Source: Falsiroseomonas frigidaquae
GTDB lineage: Bacteria; Pseudomonadota; Alphaproteobacteria; Acetobacterales; Acetobacteraceae
Direction of reading: 5' to 3'
NCBI RefSeq assembly: GCF_012163145.1
Contig: NZ_JAAVTX010000003.1
Span: 248,001 to 312,000 of the forward strand
DNA: 64,000 nt
Shown here: one piece after another, positions 50,306 through 59,556 of the stretch
Position numbering within the stretch: position 1 is the stretch's first letter
Layout: every line of letters begins with the position of its first letter
Made by a program: the position numbers and the translations under genes
Notes under the pieces: model-generated
Seen by the model: the letters and a program-made list of their open reading frames with translations, nothing else
What the model was told of the DNA's origin: nothing
Database searches by the model: none

Positions 50306-50508
50306 GCAGGGGGACGCTGTCCCCCTGCACCCCCTGCCAGGGGCCTCGGGCCCCTGGACCGCGAGGCCTTTAAGCGGAGAAGCGGAGGGGGCCAGCTGTT
50401 CCGCTGAACACGCGGTCGCTCCGGCCCCCTCTCCATTCCTGCTCATATTCGTGGGTTCAAAGGGCCAAAGCCCTTTGCGGGGAGGTGCAGGAGGGGCAGC
50501 GCCCCTCC
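50306..50508. repeat. cluster of four GC-rich palindromes
   Basis: Stems are at 50306-50328 (9 bp), 50337-50357 (9 bp), 50458-50477 (7 bp, CAAAGGG with CCCTTTG) and 50490-50508 (8 bp, GGAGGGGC with GCCCCTCC). The 280-bp gap lies between the convergent metX and substrate-binding-protein genes. The arrangement fits interspersed palindromes that also terminate transcription. Confidence 0.8.
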
Positions 50509-50559
50509 CGCGAACAACCAGCGCAACTGCCCCAGGTCAGCCCCGCAATCGCCCCGCCG

Positions 50560-52134
50560 TCACGTGAAGCGCAGGTTATCGGGGCGGAGGTCCATGAAGT
50601 AGAAGGTGTAGGGGCGCCAGTCGATGTTGCGGCGCATCGCGTAGAATTCGGCGGGTTGGTACAGCACGGTGCCGGGGGCGGCGTCTTCCCAGGCGTCGAG
50701 CATGGTCTTGAACAGCGCCTTGCGCTTGGCCGGGTCGGTTTCGGCTTCCAGAGCGCGGCCGGCGGCGTTGAAGGTTTCGGTGCTGCGGAAGGCGCCGCTG
50801 ACCTGGAAGTAGCTGGACGGCCCCCAGGAGATCCAGAGTGCGCCGAGCGGGTCCGGCAGGCGGGTGGAGTTTGAGTTGTTGCCGATCTGCTGGCCGGCGG
50901 CGCGCATCTGCGCGAAGTTCTCCACCACCTGGAGCTTGGCGTTGACGCCCACTTCGCGCCACATCTCGATGGCGACCTGCGCGGCGCGGAGTGCGTTGGT
51001 GTAGTAGTTCGGCATGGTGCGGTAGATGATTTCCTGCCCGCCGTAGCCGGCTTCACGCAGCAGGCGGCGTGCGCCGGCCGGGTCGTGGCGCAGGCTGCGG
51101 CCTTCCAGGAACATCGGGCCGTATTCCGGGTAGTTGTGGCCCGGCGGCACCACGGCCTTGCCGTCCCACAGCGTGTCCACCAGCAGCTGGCGGTCGAGTG
51201 CCAGGCCGAGTGCCTGGCGCACGCGCTTGTCGCCCATGCCGGGGCCGCGTTCGTCGAAGGTCAGGACGTGGGAGTTGGCGAGCACCACGTCGCGCACCAC
51301 GATGCCTTCGGCGCGGCGCAGCGCGCCGATCTGGTCGGGCGGCACGTTGGTGATGAGGTCCACGTCGCCGGCCTGCAGCGCGGCGACGCGGGCGGCGAGT
51401 TCCGGGATCTGGCGGAACACCACGCCGCGCGCGGTGGGGCGGCCCATCCAGTAGTCGTCAAAGGCATCCAGCGTGATGCGCTGGTCGGTCTGCAGTTCGC
51501 GCACCTTGTAGGGGCCGGTGCCGATCGGGGCGCGGGAGAAGCCCTCGAAGCCGAGTTCCTCATAGGCGCGCTTGTTGACGATCCAGGCGCACCAGCTCGC
51601 CAGGCGCTGTTCCAGCAGAACGTCCGGCACGCGGGTGGTGAAGCGCACGGCGTTCTCGCCCACGGCTTCGACGCCGGCGAGGGTGGCGAAGTAGGACCGC
51701 GCCTCCCGCATCAGCGCGTCCGGGCCGAACATGCGCTGGGAGGTGAAGGTGTAGACGACATCCTCCGCCGTCAGCAGGTCGCCATTGTGGAAGCGCACGC
51801 CGGGGCGGAGCTGCAGCACCAGGGAGGACGGGCTTTCGCGTTCCCAGCTGGTCGCCAGATGCGGCTTGAGGGTGGAGCCGCCGCCATCCGGGCTGCCGAG
51901 GAAGTCGCGGCGGATCAGCGTATCGAAGATCGAGTAGGTGACGCGGGTTCCGACGTTGGAGAGTTCGCGCGCCGGCTCCAGCGTCGGCGGCACTTCCGCC
52001 ACGCCGATGGTGAGCAACGGGCGGGTGCCGGGGGAAGCGGGCTGTGCGGCGGCAGGGCGGTTCTGGATGATGGCGGGCAGCGCGAGGCCCGTCGTCATCA
52101 GGCCGGCGCCGATCAGGCTGCGGCGGGGAAGCAT
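50560..52134 (-). CDS. ABC transporter substrate-binding protein, family 5
   Basis: Exported solute receptor of about 524 residues. A twin-Arg-like signal (LPRRSLIGAGLMTTGLALPA) is followed by LLTIGVAEVPPTLEPARE and DTLIRRDFLG, then RPGVRFHNGDLLTAEDVVYTF, the SBP_bac_5 signature. DPAKRKALFKTMLDAWEDAAP at the end is family-typical. No permease genes are adjacent. Substrate is unknown; peptide or related compounds are likely. Confidence 0.9.
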   Translation of the reverse strand: MLPRRSLIGAGLMTTGLALPAIIQNRPAAAQPASPGTRPLLTIGVAEVPPTLEPARELSNVGTRVTYSIFDTLIRRDFLGSPDGGGSTLKPHLATSWERESPSSLVLQLRPGVRFHNGDLLTAEDVVYTFTSQRMFGPDALMREARSYFATLAGVEAVGENAVRFTTRVPDVLLEQRLASWCAWIVNKRAYEELGFEGFSRAPIGTGPYKVRELQTDQRITLDAFDDYWMGRPTARGVVFRQIPELAARVAALQAGDVDLITNVPPDQIGALRRAEGIVVRDVVLANSHVLTFDERGPGMGDKRVRQALGLALDRQLLVDTLWDGKAVVPPGHNYPEYGPMFLEGRSLRHDPAGARRLLREAGYGGQEIIYRTMPNYYTNALRAAQVAIEMWREVGVNAKLQVVENFAQMRAAGQQIGNNSNSTRLPDPLGALWISWGPSSYFQVSGAFRSTETFNAAGRALEAETDPAKRKALFKTMLDAWEDAAPGTVLYQPAEFYAMRRNIDWRPYTFYFMDLRPDNLRFT

Positions 52135-52198
52135 CATGGCCGGGGACTCCTCCGGGGTTTCGCGGCGGAACCTGCCAAAACTCGATGATGGTGCGGCG

Positions 52199-52255
52199 AC
52201 GGTTTGGCGTCGCGGCGATGACGTCGCGCAGCTGACGCCAAACCGTCATCGCCGC
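52199..52255. promoter_or_regulatory. two interleaved perfect inverted repeats
   Basis: ACGGTTTGGCGTC (52199-52211) pairs with GACGCCAAACCGT (52234-52246). GCGGCGATGACG (52212-52223) pairs with CGTCATCGCCGC (52244-52255). The order A-B-A'-B' means the two stems can form a pseudoknot or exclude each other. The region lies between divergent genes (substrate-binding protein and metallophosphoesterase), so it could regulate either as RNA or as a DNA operator. Confidence 0.65.
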
Positions 52256-52308
52256 GCAGCCCGCCCGCCGCAGGATGCGGCCTCGATTCGGACGAGGATC
52301 TGCAAGGC

Positions 52309-53163
52309 ATGCCGCCCATCCGGCTGGTGCATGTGACGGACACGCATCTGTCCGCCACCCACGGCTACTTCGCCCATAACTGGGCGGCCTTCCGTGACGC
52401 CATGGCGGAGTCACCCCCGGATTTCCTGGTGCATGGCGGCGACCTGACCTTCAACGGCCCGGTGGCGGAGGGCGACATCGGCTTCGGTGCGGCGGAGTTG
52501 GCGCGACTGGGGCTGCCCTGGCGCGCCATTGCCGGCAACCATGATGTGGGGGAGGCGCCGCCCTTCTCGCGCCTGGACCAGCCGGTGGATGCGGCGCGGC
52601 TGGCGGCCTGGCACCGCCATGTGGGGCCGAGCTGGTGGGTGCAGGATCTCGGCGAATGGCGGCTGGTGGGCCTCGACACCGCATTGATGGGCAGCGGCCT
52701 GGCGGAGGAGGCGGCGCAGGCGGATTTCCTGGCGCAGGCGCTGGCCGGGCGGGATGGGCGGCCTGTGATGGTCTTCATCCACATGCCGCCCTTCGATGCG
52801 GATGCGGCGGATACGGCGTTCAGCACCTCCGTCATCCTGCCGGCGCCGCGCGCGGCGCTGCTGGATGCCTGCGCGGCCGGCGGGGTGAAGGTGATCGCCT
52901 GCGGGCATCTGCATGTGTACCGGCGCCTGCGGCACCGGGGCATGGAGATCGTCTGGGCGCCGCCGACCGCGATGGTGGATGTGCAGCGGCAGATGGCGCG
53001 GCGGCGGCGTTTCCCGCGGCCCGGCTATGTGGAATGGGTGCTGGAGGGCAAGCGCGCGACGCACCGGCTGGTGGAGCCCCAGCGCATGTTCGTCATCGAC
53101 ATGTCAGGCTGGACGAAGCGCAACGGCGGCACCACCACGACGCTGCCGCCGCTGGGGGTCTGA
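52309..53163 (+). CDS. metallophosphoesterase (calcineurin-like)
   Basis: The 284-residue enzyme with the five metal-site blocks: HVTDTHLS, HGGDLTFNG, AGNHDVG, IHMPPFD and CGHLHVYRR. The set fits cyclic-nucleotide or other phosphodiesterases of the CpdA-like group, but substrate is open. No signal peptide is visible, so it is probably cytoplasmic. It precedes a substrate-binding protein gene by about 80 bp. Confidence 0.9.
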   Translation: MPPIRLVHVTDTHLSATHGYFAHNWAAFRDAMAESPPDFLVHGGDLTFNGPVAEGDIGFGAAELARLGLPWRAIAGNHDVGEAPPFSRLDQPVDAARLAAWHRHVGPSWWVQDLGEWRLVGLDTALMGSGLAEEAAQADFLAQALAGRDGRPVMVFIHMPPFDADAADTAFSTSVILPAPRAALLDACAAGGVKVIACGHLHVYRRLRHRGMEIVWAPPTAMVDVQRQMARRRRFPRPGYVEWVLEGKRATHRLVEPQRMFVIDMSGWTKRNGGTTTTLPPLGV

Positions 53164-53244
53164 CGCGGCGGCGCCACGGCACGGGGCTTGCTGAACCTGC
53201 GGCGCGCCGCGCGCCGCGCGGTCCCCGACCGGAGGTTGCCCAAG

Positions 53245-54267
53245 ATGCACGCAGTCACTCGCCGGAATGTCCTGACAACTGCCCTGTTGCTGCCCAGCCT
53301 GGCCGCTCCCGCTCTGGCGCAGGGTGCGCGACGGCCGGTGAAGTTCTGCCTCGACTGGGCTTGGCAATCCGCCCATTCGGCCTGGACGCTGGCGGCGGAT
53401 CGCGGCTTCTTCGCAGAAGCGGGCCTCGATGTGCAGATCGACCGCGGCTTCGGCTCCGGCGATACGCTGACCAAGGTCGCCGCCGGCACCTATGACATCG
53501 GCTTCGCCGACACCAACCTGGCACTGAAGTTCAACACCGAGAATCCGGGCAGCCAGGTCACCTCCGTCTTCGTGCTGTACGATGCCTCGCCGAATGCGGC
53601 GATTTTCCTGAAATCCTCCGGCATCACCAGGCCCAAGGATCTGGAGGGGCGGACCGTCTCCGTCTCCCCGGGCGAGGGCACGCATCTGTTGTTCCCGATC
53701 TTCGCCCGCGCCAACCAGCTCGACGTGTCGAAGATCAACCTGCTGTCGGTCACGGCGCAGCTGCGCGACACCATGGTGGTGCAGCGCCGCGCCGATGCGA
53801 CGCTGGGCTTCCTGACCACCACGGCGCTGAACATGGTGGGCACCGGCATCCCGCTGCGCGACATCGGCTGGCTGCAGTACAACCAGTGGGGCGTGCAGCT
53901 TTATTCCTCGGGCCTAGTGGTCCGGAAGGCCTTCGCGGAGCAGAACCCGGATGTCGTGCGCGGCTTCATCAAGGCCACCATCCGCGGCCTGCGCGCCATG
54001 CTGGCGGAACCCGCCGCCGCCATGGAATCCCTGAAGCGGCGCGAGCCGCTGATCGACACGGCGGTCGAGATCGCGCGCAATGAGCTGCTGAACGAGGTGG
54101 CGCTGCTGACGCCGCATGTGCGGGCCCAAGGCGTGTCGAGCGTGGTGAAGGACCGCTTCGAGACCTCCGCCCGCCAGGTTGCGGAGGCCTTCGGCATCTC
54201 TGCCCCGCCGAGCATGGACTTCACCTACACCGACCGCTTCCTGCCGGAAGATCGCAAGATCCTTTGA
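53245..54267 (+). CDS. ABC transporter substrate-binding protein, NMT1/THI5-like
   Basis: Periplasmic receptor of 340 residues. A Sec/Tat-type signal peptide (TRRNVLTTALLLPSLAAPAL) precedes VKFCLDWAWQSAHSAW. The middle contains GYDIGFADTN-like TYDIGFADTNLALKF and PKDLEGRTVSVSPGEGTHLL, hallmarks of NMT1-type proteins that bind thiamine precursors, taurine or nitrile compounds. GGAGGTTGCC lies before ATG 53245. No permease or ATPase genes follow; a broken amidohydrolase does. Confidence 0.9.
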   Translation: MHAVTRRNVLTTALLLPSLAAPALAQGARRPVKFCLDWAWQSAHSAWTLAADRGFFAEAGLDVQIDRGFGSGDTLTKVAAGTYDIGFADTNLALKFNTENPGSQVTSVFVLYDASPNAAIFLKSSGITRPKDLEGRTVSVSPGEGTHLLFPIFARANQLDVSKINLLSVTAQLRDTMVVQRRADATLGFLTTTALNMVGTGIPLRDIGWLQYNQWGVQLYSSGLVVRKAFAEQNPDVVRGFIKATIRGLRAMLAEPAAAMESLKRREPLIDTAVEIARNELLNEVALLTPHVRAQGVSSVVKDRFETSARQVAEAFGISAPPSMDFTYTDRFLPEDRKIL

Positions 54268-54356
54268 TATCGACCTCAGGCGCCGGCGCCGCCGCACAAG
54301 CGGCGGCGGTCATTCGGCCGCCCGGCCCGCCGAGCGGGCGGGCCGCAGGTCGTGCA

Positions 54357-54800
54357 CTACGCCCGCCCGGCCGCGATGCCCGCGGGGTGCTGCAGCCGCC
54401 ACACATCCATGATGGTGGTGGAGCCGCCCTTCATCGTCTCCAGCAGCGCCATCTCGGCGACATCGCCGATCGCGTCTTCGTCCAGCACCTCCGCGGCGAT
54501 GCCGCCCATCGGCATCAGCAGGGAATAGACGATGTCCCGGCAGCTCGCCCTCGGCGATGTCATCCGCCAGGCCGCGGAACAGCGGGGCGCTGAAGGCGTG
54601 ATTGTGAAGATTGACGAAGCCGTGCAGCAGCAGCCCGTCCGACAAAGTGATGCGCGGCGCGTCCAGGGACGGACGCTGCGTCACCACGTCCGCGATGCGG
54701 CCATCCTGCACCTCCACGAAGCAGCCGCCCCGCAGGCCGCCTGCGGAATCCCCTTATCCATCCTTGGCTCGAGGACCAGCGTCTCCAAGCCAGCCTCCAT
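54357..54800 (-). pseudogene. amidohydrolase remnant
   Basis: From ATG 54800 the frame reads ETLVLEPRMDKGIPQAA. Coding then shifts to another frame with VEVQDGRIADVV and the metal-binding GFVNLHNHAFSAPLF. A third frame continues with DIVYSLLMPMGGIAAEV and TMKGGSTTIMDVW before a stop at 54357. A functional amidohydrolase has about 400-450 residues, so the gene is both frameshifted and truncated. It lies next to the NMT1/THI5-like receptor, with which it may once have worked. Confidence 0.75.
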
Positions 54801-54984
54801 CCTGTGCTCGACGGATGTTGGCATGCTTGGCGTGCGGTGTGGGCCTGCCGCGCCGGGCCTGCACGGAATCATGGGGCCTTGCGGCGCAGGCGGTCAGAAG
54901 GCATGGGAAGGTTTCGCGCCGGCCAGGGCATCGCCCTGGCCCGCCCGGCGCCGCCGCCGCCGCCGCCCGTTCCATCCCGGAGCC

Positions 54985-57396
54985 CGCTTGTTGGATACAG
55001 CCGCGCCGCGCCCGCCCGAGACGGACCAGACGAATGAAGCCCGTCCTGCGGCCGGCCGTCCGGTGAGTCGTCCGGTCCGGAGGCATCTGGCGCTGTTCGC
55101 GGCGGCGCTGGCGCTGCCCATCCTGGTCTTCGTCGCCACCCTGTCCAATCGCTTCGCCGATGCCCAGCGCAGCCGGCTGTCGGACGAGGCCCTGAATACC
55201 GCCCGTGCCGTGGCGCTGGCCGTGGACCGGGAGCTGACAGGCATGGCCGCCACGCTCAACCTGCTGGCCCTGTCGCCGCAGCTCCGCGCGGGCGACCTCG
55301 AAGGATTCCACCGGCAGGCGATCGAGCTGCGGCTGCGCCTCGGCGTGGCGACGGTTTTGCGCGATGCCACCGGCCGGCAGCGCCTGAACGCCTGGCTGGC
55401 ACCCGGCCAGCTGCCGCCCGGGACCTCCCCCCTGCCACCGCCCCAGCCGGGCGGCCGGCTGGCGGTGACGAACCTGTTCCAGGGCATGGTCTACCGGGTG
55501 CCGATGTTCGCGGTGGAGGTGCCGGTCGAGGTCCCGCTGCCCGGCGAGACCGGCCTCGCCTTCCTCAGCCTGAGCGCCCCGGCACAGCGCATCCGCCAGG
55601 TGCTGGAGGATCGCCAGGCGCCGGAGGGCTGGACCCTCGCGGTGGTGGATGGCGCGGGCCGCATCCTGGCGCGCAACCGCCGGCATGAGGAATTCGTCGG
55701 CCAGCCGGCCACCGATGACCTGCGCCAGAATGCGACGGGCTGGGAGGGCAATTGGCACGGCTTCACCGCGGATGGCATGCCGGTGCTCGGCAGCTACGCC
55801 AAGACCGCGCTGGCCGATTGGCGCATCGCGGTGGGCGTACCGCTGGCCACGCTGAACGCGCCGTTGCACCGCACGCTGCTGCTGCTCGGCGGCGTCGGCC
55901 TGGCACTGGCGGCCCTGTCGGTGATGCTGGCGCTGGTCCTCGGCAACCGCATCGCGGACCCGCTGCGCCGCCTGGCCGCGCAGGCCGCGGCGCTGGGACG
56001 GGGGGAGCCGGTCGAGCCGGTGCAAACCAGCATCCGGGAGGTCGCGGAATCCGGCGCGGCGCTGGCCGAAGCCTCCCGCACCATCCGGCGGCGGGAGGAG
56101 GACCTGCGCCGGCTGAACGATGCGCTGGAAACGCGGGTAGGCGAACGCACCCGGGACCTGGCGGAAACCAATGCAAGGCTGATCGCCGCCGCCACCGGCC
56201 GCGAAAGGGCCGAAGCCCAGCTCCGCCAGTCGCAGAAGATGGAGGCGGTGGGCCGGCTGACCGGCGGTGTGGCGCATGACTTCAACAACCTGCTGACCGT
56301 CGTGCTCGGCAATCTGGCGTTGGCCCGGCGCCGGCTGGGAGAGCTGGAGGAACATTCCCCGGCGACGGAGCGCATCGGCCGCGGCATCGACAACGCCGTG
56401 GAGGGGGCCAACCGCGCCGCCATCCTGACCCAGCGCCTGCTTGCCTTCTCCCGCCAGCAGCCGCTGGCGCCGGAGGCGGTGGACGCCAACCGACTGGTCG
56501 CCGGCATGTCCGACCTGCTGCGACGCACGCTGGGGGAGGATATCGAGATCGAGACCGTGCTGTCGGGCGGGCTATGGCGCGCGCATGCGGACCCGAACCA
56601 GCTCGAATCCTCGCTGCTGAACCTGGCCGTGAATGCGCGCGATGCCATGCCGGCCGGCGGCAAGCTGACCATCGAGACCGCCAACGCATATCTGGACGAG
56701 GCCTATGCGGCGGGGCGGGAGGATGTGGATGCCGGCCAATATGTGCTGATCTGCGTCTCCGACACCGGCACCGGCATGTCGCCCGAGGTGGTGACCCGTG
56801 CCTTCGAGCCCTTCTTCACCACCAAGCCGACGGGCAAGGGCACCGGCCTCGGGCTCAGCCAGGTCTATGGCTTCGCCCGGCAATCCGGCGGCCATGCGGC
56901 GATCTACAGCGAGCCGGGCCAGGGCAGCACGGTGAAGCTGTACCTGCCGCGGCTGCGGGATGCGGAACTGCCTGCCGCCGCGGGGACGCAGGCGCAGCCC
57001 GCCGCGCCCGGCACCGGTCTCCACACCGGCCGCGGCGCCGTGGTGCTGGTGGTGGAGGATGAGGAGATGGTGCGGGACTTCGCCGTGACGGCGCTGGAGG
57101 AAGCCGGCTGCCGCACCATCGCGGCGGGCGATGGCCCCTCCGCCCTGGCGCTGCTCAGCGCGCATCCCGAGGTGACGCTGCTGTTCACCGACGTGGTGCT
57201 GGCCGGGCCGATGAACGGCCGCGAACTGGCCGCCGCGGCGCTGGCCCGGCGGCCGCGGCTGCTGGTGCTGTTCACCACCGGCTATACCCGCAACGCCATC
57301 ATCCACCATGGCAGGCTGGATGAGGGGGTGAACTTCCTCGGCAAGCCCTATACCGCCTCGGCGCTGCTGGAGCGGATCAGCCGGCTGCTGGCCTGA
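54985..57396 (+). CDS. hybrid sensor histidine kinase with receiver domain
   Basis: Membrane-bound kinase. A first membrane segment (HLALFAAALALPILVFVATL) is followed by a periplasmic dCache-like sensor of about 250 residues. A second segment (LLLGGVGLALAALSVMLALVLG), HAMP (NRIADPLRRLAAQA) and a coiled linker follow. HisKA has the phospho-His in TGGVAHDFNNLLTVV, HATPase has NLAVNARDAMP and GKGTGLGLSQVYGF, and a C-terminal receiver has VVEDEEMVRDF and the Asp in LLFTDVVL. No separate response regulator is adjacent. The start is uncertain: TTG 54985 has CGGAG upstream; GTG 55063 is possible. Confidence 0.9.
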   Translation, partial: RLLDTAAPRPPETDQTNEARPAAGRPVSRPVRRHLALFAAALALPILVFVATLSNRFADAQRSRLSDEALNTARAVALAVDRELTGMAATLNLLALSPQLRAGDLEGFHRQAIELRLRLGVATVLRDATGRQRLNAWLAPGQLPPGTSPLPPPQPGGRLAVTNLFQGMVYRVPMFAVEVPVEVPLPGETGLAFLSLSAPAQRIRQVLEDRQAPEGWTLAVVDGAGRILARNRRHEEFVGQPATDDLRQNATGWEGNWHGFTADGMPVLGSYAKTALADWRIAVGVPLATLNAPLHRTLLLLGGVGLALAALSVMLALVLGNRIADPLRRLAAQAAALGRGEPVEPVQTSIREVAESGAALAEASRTIRRREEDLRRLNDALETRVGERTRDLAETNARLIAAATGRERAEAQLRQSQKMEAVGRLTGGVAHDFNNLLTVVLGNLALARRRLGELEEHSPATERIGRGIDNAVEGANRAAILTQRLLAFSRQQPLAPEAVDANRLVAGMSDLLRRTLGEDIEIETVLSGGLWRAHADPNQLESSLLNLAVNARDAMPAGGKLTIETANAYLDEAYAAGREDVDAGQYVLICVSDTGTGMSPEVVTRAFEPFFTTKPTGKGTGLGLSQVYGFARQSGGHAAIYSEPGQGSTVKLYLPRLRDAELPAAAGTQAQPAAPGTGLHTGRGAVVLVVEDEEMVRDFAVTALEEAGCRTIAAGDGPSALALLSAHPEVTLLFTDVVLAGPMNGRELAAAALARRPRLLVLFTTGYTRNAIIHHGRLDEGVNFLGKPYTASALLERISRLLA

Positions 57397-57456
57397 GGCC
57401 GCGCACCGGCGGCGCCCGCGCCTGCCTCAGCCGGTCGGTCTCCATGGGGCATGGTT

Positions 57457-57630
57457 ATGCCAAATCCCATTGATGGGAACCTGCGCCCGCCGATGGCGGG
57501 CGCTCGGCCGAATTGCCGCCGCGCCAAGTGGCGCGTAGCCAAGCCGGCGGATGCCGGCGCCGTCACGCCTTTTGGCGTGCCTGCGGCACGACTGAGTCGG
57601 TGCTCGGTCACGATCACCGGGATCTGGTAT
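57457..57630. repeat. dispersed multi-hairpin repeat, copy 2
   Basis: Matches 28064-28298 over its length with scattered substitutions, but has the 30-bp internal unit only once. The ends are the same (ATGCCAAATCCCATTGATGG to ATCACCGGGATCTGGTAT). It lies between the hybrid kinase and the five-repeat protein gene. Confidence 0.85.
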
Positions 57631-57698
57631 TAACCGGCACTTCACCGCACCCGCAGCACAATGCCCCGCGCCGGCCAGCCCCGGCTGCGGAGCCCTGC

Positions 57699-59555
57699 AT
57701 GACCCTTCCGGCGCTTCCCGCCGCCGCCGCCACGGTGACGGACAGCATCTTCACCTGGACCTTCCGCGCCACCACCGGCGATAGCTGGGGCGGCACGCTG
57801 GTGGAGGATTCCAGCCGCTACGTCATCGGCAACACACTCGGCACCGCGCATGGCACCTACACCATCGTCGCCGCCGACGCGCAGGGCACGGATCTCGGCG
57901 ATTTCGGCATGGAGGAAGGCTGGATCTCGGTCGGCTGGTACCGCGACCGCACCGGCGCCTGGATGCTGACCCGGCTGGGCGAGACCAGCGCCGCCGGCCT
58001 CGCCGGACTGGGCAGCGAGGTGGATGCCGCCTGGAGCGGCAGCGGCTGGGACAGCTTCGGCCTGGGCGGAGCCGACCAGGCGGACCCGGGCAACCTGGCC
58101 GACAGCCTGTTCACCTGGTCCTTCACCGCCGACAGCGGCGACATGCTGTTCGGCACCCTGCTGGCGGATAGCGTGGACTGGGCGGCAGGCGATACCTTCC
58201 GCACCGCCTACGGGCTGTACCGCATCCTGACGGAGGTCGCCTTCGGCCAGGACCAGGCGCAGGGCGGGGCGGAAGGCACCGTGCAGACCACGCGCTACTA
58301 CGACGGCGCGGCGCGCACCGACTTCTCGCTGGAAAGCGGCGGCGCGGCGCCGACCGGCTATGCCGGGCTGGGCAGCGAGCTGGACCGCGCCTGGACCGGC
58401 AGCGCCTGGGTGCAGGTCGGCCAGGGTGGCTCGCTACAGGCGGACCATATCCCGGACGTGCTGTTCGACTGGACCTTCCAGATGCTGGATGGCGACCGCT
58501 ACTTCGGCCGCCTGGTCGGCCACGGCACCGCGATGGATGTCGGCGACACGGTGGTGAGGCCGGGCGGCACCTACACCGTCACCGCGGAATCCTCGCTGGG
58601 CGGCCAGGTGATCGCGGATGGCACCGTCTGGACCACCGGCGGCTACCACGACATCAGCGCCAACCAGCAGCTCACCAGCTATTCCGCCTATGTGCTGGCC
58701 GGCGCGCCCAGCGGCTATGGCGGGCTGGGCTCGGAGTTCGATTACGTCTGGGACGGCGACGAATGGGATGATTTCGGACTGGCGGGCACCGTGAAGGCCA
58801 GCGTGGAACAGCCGGCGCGCTTTGCCTGGTATTTCCAGCACGCCACCTCCGGCGACCTGTATGTCGGCTTCGTAGTGGCCGATGCTGGCCTTTACACCAT
58901 CGGCCAGCAGGTCGCCGGCGCGCGCGGCAGCTACACCATCTACGACCGGTCCTGGGATACCTCCGGCCAACCGGAAGGCGCGGTCTGGGTGACGGATTAC
59001 CTCGATGGGCCGTCGCAGCGCTGGTTTCAGGCGCGCAACTGGTCGCAGAACGGGCAGCCGGTGACGCAGGCGGGGCTGGGCCAGGAATACGACTACGCCT
59101 GGGACGGCGTCGAATGGGATGATTTCGGCCAGGGTGGCATCTACCAGCTCGACGTCGGGCCGGACGGCTACTACGCCTGGGCCTTCTACAGCAATTCGGG
59201 CGATCTCTATGCCGGCTGGCTGGCCGAGGATTATGCGCGCTTCCAGCTCGGCGACCGTCTGCAGGGCGCGCACGGCTACTATGAGATCTATGCCAAGTGG
59301 GACCACCCCAACCCGACCAACATCCGCGACGGCACGCTTTGGATCACCGACTACTACGACGGCAACAGCGACCGCTGGCTGCCGACGCGGTCCTGGGGCC
59401 AGAACGGGCAATCGGCCAGCGAATGGGGCATCGGCAACGAGTATGAATATGCCTGGACCGGCAGCCAGTGGGTCGGCTTCGGCGTCGGCGGCATCCATGA
59501 ACTCGATGTGCAGCCGGGTGCCGCGAATGATCCGCCGGAGCCGTTTCCGTTCTGA
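57699..59555 (+). CDS. protein of five tandem 115-residue repeats, unknown family (618 aa)
   Basis: Five repeats at about residues 14-128, 133-249, 251-368, 371-485 and 488-603. Each opens with an aromatic FxWxF element followed by SGDxxxGxL and ends with GLGxExDxAWxGxxWxxFGxGG. A middle GxYTI and YYDGxSxRW element is shared by most. Aromatic and Gly/Asp content suggests repeated beta domains, perhaps surface-exposed. The N-terminus is short and only weakly hydrophobic, so no clear signal peptide is seen. No known family is recognised. ATG 57699 is the first start after the palindromic repeat. Confidence 0.85.
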   Translation: MTLPALPAAAATVTDSIFTWTFRATTGDSWGGTLVEDSSRYVIGNTLGTAHGTYTIVAADAQGTDLGDFGMEEGWISVGWYRDRTGAWMLTRLGETSAAGLAGLGSEVDAAWSGSGWDSFGLGGADQADPGNLADSLFTWSFTADSGDMLFGTLLADSVDWAAGDTFRTAYGLYRILTEVAFGQDQAQGGAEGTVQTTRYYDGAARTDFSLESGGAAPTGYAGLGSELDRAWTGSAWVQVGQGGSLQADHIPDVLFDWTFQMLDGDRYFGRLVGHGTAMDVGDTVVRPGGTYTVTAESSLGGQVIADGTVWTTGGYHDISANQQLTSYSAYVLAGAPSGYGGLGSEFDYVWDGDEWDDFGLAGTVKASVEQPARFAWYFQHATSGDLYVGFVVADAGLYTIGQQVAGARGSYTIYDRSWDTSGQPEGAVWVTDYLDGPSQRWFQARNWSQNGQPVTQAGLGQEYDYAWDGVEWDDFGQGGIYQLDVGPDGYYAWAFYSNSGDLYAGWLAEDYARFQLGDRLQGAHGYYEIYAKWDHPNPTNIRDGTLWITDYYDGNSDRWLPTRSWGQNGQSASEWGIGNEYEYAWTGSQWVGFGVGGIHELDVQPGAANDPPEPFPF

Positions 59556-59556
59556 A

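Noticed and set aside
52560-53064. Minus-strand frames opposite the metallophosphoesterase
   Set aside because: They mirror a gene with complete catalytic motifs on the plus strand.
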